Shown here: piece by piece, positions 8,288 to 11,910 of the stretch
How positions within the stretch are numbered: position 1 is the first letter of the stretch
How the letters are laid out: the number at the start of each line of letters is the position of its first letter
NCBI GenBank assembly: GCA_031259505.1
Contig: JAIRLL010000131.1
Location: 1-11,910 of the forward strand
Source of the DNA: Tannerella sp.
Lineage (GTDB): Bacteria > Bacteroidota > Bacteroidia > Bacteroidales > Tannerellaceae
Length of the DNA: 11,910 nucleotides
Direction: 5' to 3'
Program-made: the position numbers and the translations under genes
The notes under the pieces: model-generated
What the model was told of the DNA's origin: nothing
Databases searched by the model: none
The model's input: the letters and a program-made list of their open reading frames with translations, nothing else

Positions 8288-8407
8288 TTCCTTCCCGTAT
8301 TCCGGCGACTGGGCAGTGTAAAGAGTGTGCGGGCATTCTCCCTCTGCATTATACAGACTGATACTGCCCACCATAACCCGACGCCAGTCGTCTTCCCGAT
8401 GTATACT
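8288..8407 (-). pseudogene. Short transposase-like relic (about 40 codons)
   Basis: Within the 378 nt between sufD and the Rpn gene, one minus-strand frame contains REDDWRRVMVGSISLYNAEG followed by HTLYTAQSPEYGKE. From memory this resembles the central part of a DDE-type transposase group (a W-x(3)-MVG-S/T-I-S-x-Y core followed by a PEYGK motif). The similarity stops abruptly at both ends, and the surrounding frame (8216-8488) has no other recognisable sequence, so it would be debris of an insertion sequence rather than a working gene. No terminal inverted repeats or target duplications were found. The family assignment is from recall and uncertain; chance coding is the alternative. Confidence 0.35.
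8311..8369. repeat. Inverted repeat GGGCAGT / ACTGCCC
   Basis: GGGCAGT at 8311-8317 and ACTGCCC at 8363-8369 are perfect inverted copies, extendable by one G-U and one A-T pair, with a loop of about 40 nt. They lie inside the transposase-like relic. No function can be assigned, and a 7-bp stem with a long loop can arise by chance. Confidence 0.3.
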
Positions 8408-8476
8408 GCGCGCGGCATGATTTTGCGGAAAGTCCTGAAACGAAGCAATCCGGAAAAAATATAACAGAATCATGCC

Positions 8477-8491
8477 GAGTTGCGTCAACTC
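8477..8491. repeat. Perfect 6-bp dyad with 3-nt loop (GAGTTG-CGT-CAACTC)
   Basis: A compact palindrome in the intergenic region, 45 nt upstream of the -7 box of the Rpn gene and 21 nt before the candidate -33 element. It has no adjoining T-run in the plus direction, so it is more like an operator or small hairpin than a terminator. No regulator is known to bind it. Confidence 0.35.
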
Positions 8492-8511
8492 CCTGTATTT
8501 TATCGTCAGGT

Positions 8512-8543
8512 ATTGCAGGATTCACACCCATTTATTAACTTTG
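8512..8543 (+). promoter_or_regulatory. Candidate Bacteroidota promoter of the Rpn-family gene
   Basis: TAACTTTG at 8536-8543 matches the TAnnTTTG -7 consensus exactly. ATTG at 8512-8515 matches three of four bases of the TTTG -33 element, with a 20-nt spacer, the usual distance. The -7 box ends 25 nt before the ATG at 8569. This is the best-formed promoter in the window. Confidence 0.6.
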
Positions 8544-8568
8544 CCGCGAAAACAGAAAAGAAAAGACT

Positions 8569-9480
8569 ATGGCATATTATCTTGATCCGAAAAACGATTT
8601 GATCTTCAAGCGCATCTTTGGGGAACACAAGCACCTGTGTATAAGCCTTATAAACAGCATGTTGCCGTTTGACGAACCGCAACGGGTGGTGAGCATCGAG
8701 TACGATACGGGCGAACTGGTTCCGGAACTGGAAATACTGCGCAATTCGATCGTGGACGTACGCTGCACGGATGCCACCGGCAGGCAGTTTATTGTGGAGA
8801 TGCAGATGTACTGGACGGAGAGCTTCAGGAGTCGCGTGCTGCTAAACGCCTCGAAGGCATACGTCCGTCAACTGGACAGGGCGGAAAAGTACGAACTGCT
8901 GCAACCCGTTTACGCGCTGAATTTTGTGAATGAAAACTTCGAGAAAGCCCCCGAAATGCGCAACGAGTACTATCATCACTACAAGATTGTCAATATCAGG
9001 GATACCCGGAAGCAGATCGACGGTCTGGAGTTTGTGTTCATCGAACTGAAGAAGTTTGCGCCGCAAAACCGTGCGGAGAAGAAACTGCACGAACTGTGGC
9101 TGCGCTTCCTGACGGAGATAAACGAGAGCACGGAAAAAATCCCTGCGGAACTGCTGGAAAACGGAGAAACGCGCGAGGCAGTCAAGTACCTGGAAGTAGG
9201 CGCCTATACGAAGAAACAACTGTTTACATACGACAAGATCCGGGACGCTATCCTCACCGAACGGAGCGTGATGTCCGACGCGGAACGGGCGGGCATGAAG
9301 AAAGGCATCGAGAAAGGCATCAGGAAAGGGATGGAAAAGGGACAAAAAGAAGGAAGAGAGCAAGGACGAAAAGAAGGAATGGAGAAAGTAGCCGCCGCCT
9401 GTCTGAAAAAGGGAATGCCGCTCGAAGACATCACCGAACTGACCGGCCTGACGGCAGACGAAATCCGGAAATTGCAGTAA
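8569..9480 (+). CDS. Rpn-family PD-(D/E)XK nuclease / putative transposase (PDDEXK_2)
   Basis: The 303-residue protein begins with YLDPKNDLIFKRIFGEH, the hallmark N-terminus of the Rpn/PDDEXK_2 family (recombination-promoting nuclease, often labelled putative transposase). Catalytic residues are visible: Asp63 in SIVDVRC and Glu77-Met-Gln79 in FIVEMQ, the family's D...ExQ form of PD-(D/E)XK. Residues to about 200 form the nuclease fold. The tail carries seven tandem four-residue units (KGIE, KGIR, KGME, KGQK, EGRE, QGRK, EGME; residues 245-272), then a helical end with MPLEDITELTGLTADEIRKL. E. coli Rpn proteins are DNA endonucleases promoting RecA-independent recombination, and related ones have been linked to phage defence with an internally encoded C-terminal inhibitor. 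A possible internal start here is Met235 at 9271. The gene is monocistronic, with intact catalytic residues and its own promoter. Confidence 0.92.
   Translation: MAYYLDPKNDLIFKRIFGEHKHLCISLINSMLPFDEPQRVVSIEYDTGELVPELEILRNSIVDVRCTDATGRQFIVEMQMYWTESFRSRVLLNASKAYVRQLDRAEKYELLQPVYALNFVNENFEKAPEMRNEYYHHYKIVNIRDTRKQIDGLEFVFIELKKFAPQNRAEKKLHELWLRFLTEINESTEKIPAELLENGETREAVKYLEVGAYTKKQLFTYDKIRDAILTERSVMSDAERAGMKKGIEKGIRKGMEKGQKEGREQGRKEGMEKVAAACLKKGMPLEDITELTGLTADEIRKLQ
9301..9384 (+). repeat. Seven 12-bp purine-rich repeat units in the Rpn gene tail
   Basis: Seven degenerate 12-bp units encode [K/E/Q]-G-x-x tetrapeptides. The coding strand is almost entirely purine (A/G) over this stretch. Gain or loss of a unit would keep the reading frame and change only the length of the charged helix, so the tail can vary between strains without killing the gene. 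Confidence 0.8.
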
Positions 9481-9536
9481 TTTATGTAAATCCGGAAACC
9501 ATGCAAAAAAATGCAACTGTACAGTATGAAGTTATT

Positions 9537-9772
9537 ATGGATAAAATATTGAGTTTTGCATTCACTTTCCTGTTATTACAGGGAACAGCCGTTGCTTAAA
9601 AAGTGGCGACCGGCAATTTTAAAACGTTCGGATCTATCGGCAAGCAGTTTCCCATACTGACGAAAGACGGTGAAACGCTTCTGATGCATCACAAGGGAAA
9701 AGGCGCTTTGACGCATATATGGTTCGGCGGCGATTTCAAAGGCTACGAGACCTTCATCAGGATTTTCTGTCT
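9537..9772 (+). pseudogene. 5' relic of a secreted DUF2961 (GH172-like) protein, with in-frame stop and lost 3' end
   Basis: An ATG at 9537 starts a signal peptide (MDKILSFAFTFLLLQGTAVA) that hits TAA at 9597-9599. The same frame then continues without a stop: KVATGNFKTF, FPILTKDGETLLMHHKGKG and LTHIWFGGDFKGYETFIRI. The latter resembles the start of DUF2961/GH172-type proteins, which begin just after the signal peptide and carry a KGxGxxTHxWF motif. Reading the stop as CAA (Gln) would restore a typical AVA-Q cleavage site, so a C-to-T nonsense change is the simplest explanation. After about residue 76 the similarity ends and the frame runs antisense into the 3' end of the RND gene, so the remainder, usually 300 or more residues, is absent. 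The intact ancestor was probably a secreted or periplasmic glycan-active protein. Family recognition is from recalled motifs, not a search. Confidence 0.6.
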
Positions 9773-11910
9773 TCAGTTTTTCTTCCTCAGCGTAAAAATC
9801 GGCAAGAACAGATAAATCCCGATAACAGACATCAACAAACCTCCGATGGTGCCTGCTGCCAGCGGAAACCAAAACGCCTCCTTGCCGTCACCCAGCATGA
9901 ACGGGATGAATCCCAGCACGGTGGAGACAACCGTCAGGAAGATGGGTGTAATTTTTGCGTTCCATGCTTTCAGGTAAGCGCGATACGGCGGCATGAGCGG
10001 TTTGCGTTCGCGTATCTTGTTATATTCATTCAAGACGTAGATGCTGGCGTTCACCGTGACGCCGCAAAGCAGCACGAACGAGGCAAATCCGCCCTGGTCG
10101 AAGTTCAGCCTGAACCAGTAGAACGTGAGGAACACGCCGATATACGACACCGGTATCACAAAAATAATCGCCAGCGGCTGTTTCAGCGAATTGAAAAGGA
10201 TACTCGATGTGAAATAAATGATGACGATGATGAGCAGCAGCAACAAATACTGTCTGTTGTCTGTTTGCCTCCAACTCCAGTAAAAACTCTCTGACTTGGC
10301 GCTGTATCCCATCGGGAGCACGGCGTTGAAATATTCGAGTTTCCTTTCCTGTATCTTCGTTCCCTGATTCGATGCGCCGATATATTCGTATTGCAGGCAG
10401 AGGCGGTATTGCTGGTTGATCTTGGCGACACGTTGCGGCATCTGTCCCTTTTCGACCGTGGCAAGATCCGCCAGTTTGTATGGCACGCTCCTGATATGCT
10501 GAGGCACATGCTGCATGCTCCAGATGTCGTATTCGTTCGACTGGCGCGACGTCAGTTTCAACTGTTCCATTTCGTTGTCGACGACAATACTCCCTGCAGG
10601 AATGTCCTTCCCGAATACAGGAGAGAGCGAGGCGAACAATTCGTCGGGCAGAATGTTTTCTTCTGCCAGCCGCGCCTTGTTGAGATTAAAATAATATTCC
10701 TGATAGTCGTCCTTGTACCACGAAAATTCCGAATTGATCAGTACCTCCTTGATGCGCCGGTTGGCGAGCAGCGTGTCACGCAACTGTTCTGCCCAGGCAT
10801 ACAGTTCGTCGTAGTTGTATCCGTACATCTCGATGCGGTAGTTGCCTGCACTCTCGCGCACGTCGTTGCTGAATCCCTGGTCCTGCAGTCCGTACACGCT
10901 CCAACTGCCCCCGCCCAGTTCGAGCGCCCTGCTGGTGATGCGACTTTTCAGCGTATAGGGGAAGCCGCTCCGCTCGCTCTCTTTCGTGAAGAAGATGTCG
11001 ATACGTGCCTGCCGTGCGTTGAAGATGCTGGTCTGGAACTGACGGATGCCTTCGTATGTGGTCAGATAGGCCTCCATCCGGCCTACAAGGCTGTTCATCT
11101 GGTCCAAGGTTGTGCCGTTGGGCATCGAGGCCGTCACTGTCAGTACCGTCTCTTCGCGGTTCGTGAAATAACTGCCGCTGTACACTTTCTGCACAAAAAG
11201 CCGTAGCGAACCGCCAAGCGCCTTTTCCAGCACAGGCTTAATCTTTTCCTTGTAAACCTCGTGACCCGCAACGGCATTATATTTTTCTGCCCACAGAGAA
11301 TCAAGATACGAATGAGGCTGGCCGGATTTCATCTCGATTTTTTCCGGCAACATGAAGACCGGCAATCCGAAAGCCAGCGTCAGCGCCACGCATGCCCACA
11401 CCCGCCACCGGCAAAGAAAGCACATCAGCCACATATAAAAGCGGGACAAATAGACGGACAGTCGCCGCGTCCTGTGCATGCGTATCTGTTTCCGCCTGCG
11501 AAACATGCCCGTTTTGTCTATCATAGCCGGCACGAAAAACAGGGCAATAAACAGCGAAACCGTCAGGTTGACGATCACCACCGCCGCAAAATCCTGCAGG
11601 TTGAGCCGTATCCGTTCGTCGAGGAAAAAGATGATGGACAGCGCTCCGATGGTCGTCAGCGTCGCCGTCAGTATCGGCAGAAAGGCATCACGGTTGTGGC
11701 GATTTTTGATATGGTCAGACATCACAATCGTATTGTCGATGATGAGGCTGAGCGAAATCGTGATGCCCGCCAGCGAATACAGTTGCATTTCCAGATGCAG
11801 CAGATAATAGAGAATCACGGCGATGCACAGGTTGACGGCCAGACTCGTCATAATCAGAAACAAGTAGCGCAAGTTTCGCGTAAGCAGCAGTACAAACAGC
11901 AGCAGAATGA
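9773..11910 (-). CDS. RND-family efflux transporter permease subunit (N-terminal third outside window)
   Basis: A minus-strand frame is open from the right edge to TGA at 9773-9775, giving 711 visible residues, about two thirds of a usual permease of roughly 1000-1050. Visible parts in order are TM3-TM6 (including SLSLIIDNTIVMSDHI and VNLTVSLFIALFFVPAMID), a basic cytoplasmic linker, TM7 (WACVALTLAFGLPVFML), the second large periplasmic loop, and TM8-TM12 ending in FWFPLAAGTIGGLLMSVIGI. Such permeases are inner-membrane proton-driven pumps that work with a periplasmic adaptor and an outer-membrane channel; those partner genes would lie beyond the right edge. Two sites usually used for proton relay differ from AcrB: Asp-Asp of TM4 reads Asp-Asn, and the TM10 lysine region reads GVTVNASIYVLNEY. 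It resembles a Bacteroidota-specific RND branch. No clear terminator follows the stop; the DUF2961-like relic begins immediately. Confidence 0.9.
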   Translation of the reverse strand, partial: ILLLFVLLLTRNLRYLFLIMTSLAVNLCIAVILYYLLHLEMQLYSLAGITISLSLIIDNTIVMSDHIKNRHNRDAFLPILTATLTTIGALSIIFFLDERIRLNLQDFAAVVIVNLTVSLFIALFFVPAMIDKTGMFRRRKQIRMHRTRRLSVYLSRFYMWLMCFLCRWRVWACVALTLAFGLPVFMLPEKIEMKSGQPHSYLDSLWAEKYNAVAGHEVYKEKIKPVLEKALGGSLRLFVQKVYSGSYFTNREETVLTVTASMPNGTTLDQMNSLVGRMEAYLTTYEGIRQFQTSIFNARQARIDIFFTKESERSGFPYTLKSRITSRALELGGGSWSVYGLQDQGFSNDVRESAGNYRIEMYGYNYDELYAWAEQLRDTLLANRRIKEVLINSEFSWYKDDYQEYYFNLNKARLAEENILPDELFASLSPVFGKDIPAGSIVVDNEMEQLKLTSRQSNEYDIWSMQHVPQHIRSVPYKLADLATVEKGQMPQRVAKINQQYRLCLQYEYIGASNQGTKIQERKLEYFNAVLPMGYSAKSESFYWSWRQTDNRQYLLLLLIIVIIYFTSSILFNSLKQPLAIIFVIPVSYIGVFLTFYWFRLNFDQGGFASFVLLCGVTVNASIYVLNEYNKIRERKPLMPPYRAYLKAWNAKITPIFLTVVSTVLGFIPFMLGDGKEAFWFPLAAGTIGGLLMSVIGIYLFLPIFTLRKKN

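Noticed and set aside
8216..8488. A 90-codon minus-strand gene upstream of sufD
   Set aside because: Only about 40 internal residues look protein-like; the start and end do not, and it overlaps the sufD promoter region, so a relic is a better reading than an intact gene.
9301..9384. CRISPR or minisatellite array
   Set aside because: The 12-bp units are contiguous, degenerate and in frame, encoding a charged helix typical of Rpn proteins; there are no spacers.
8842..9516. Minus-strand 224-codon frame opposite the Rpn gene, rich in Phe and Ser/Leu
   Set aside because: Its composition is the reverse complement of the purine-rich Rpn repeat tail; not a membrane protein gene.
10391..11206. Plus-strand 271-codon frame opposite the RND gene
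   Set aside because: Antisense to the periplasmic loop of a well-recognised RND permease.

Overview
The window looks like a chromosomal segment of a Bacteroidales bacterium (phylum Bacteroidota). The support is a SusC/SusD pair, an ECF sigma factor and FecR-type anti-sigma pair of the Bacteroidota kind, and several upstream boxes matching the phylum's TAnnTTTG -7 promoter element. A narrower placement (Bacteroides, Parabacteroides or Tannerella-like) cannot be made from this sequence alone.

Left part (1-6733, all minus strand). In transcription order this is an ECF sigma factor, a FecR-like anti-sigma factor, a SusC-like TonB-dependent transporter with an N-terminal STN signalling domain, and a SusD-like surface lipoprotein that runs off the left edge. 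It is a complete trans-envelope signalling cassette. Ligand at the SusC/SusD transporter would be sensed through the STN domain by the periplasmic part of FecR, which frees the sigma factor to transcribe susC/susD. The left edge hides any glycan-degrading enzymes, so the substrate is unknown. The 171-nt fecR-susC gap holds a strong GC-rich dyad and a 21-codon micro-ORF.

Middle (6734-8568). An isolated sufD gene (Fe-S cluster assembly scaffold component) on the minus strand has its own promoter-like box and no adjacent sufB, sufC or sufS. Upstream of it lies a roughly 380-nt stretch with no intact gene, containing a short probable transposase relic and two inverted repeats.

Right part (8569-11910). 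A plus-strand Rpn/PDDEXK-family nuclease gene has a well-placed promoter and a C-terminal array of seven tetrapeptide repeats. It is followed by a plus-strand relic of a secreted DUF2961 (GH172-like) protein, which has an in-frame stop right after its signal peptide and is cut off at its 3' end where it meets the 3' end of an RND efflux permease gene. The RND gene is on the minus strand and lacks its N-terminal third at the right edge. The stretch from about 8.2 to 9.8 kb reads as a rearranged zone with gene and transposase debris around the Rpn gene.

No rRNA, tRNA, CRISPR array or complete insertion sequence was recognised. I found no convincing evidence of an entirely new system. The best leads are the Rpn gene with a possible internal gene, the GH172-like relic junction, and the unusual proton-relay residues of the RND protein.
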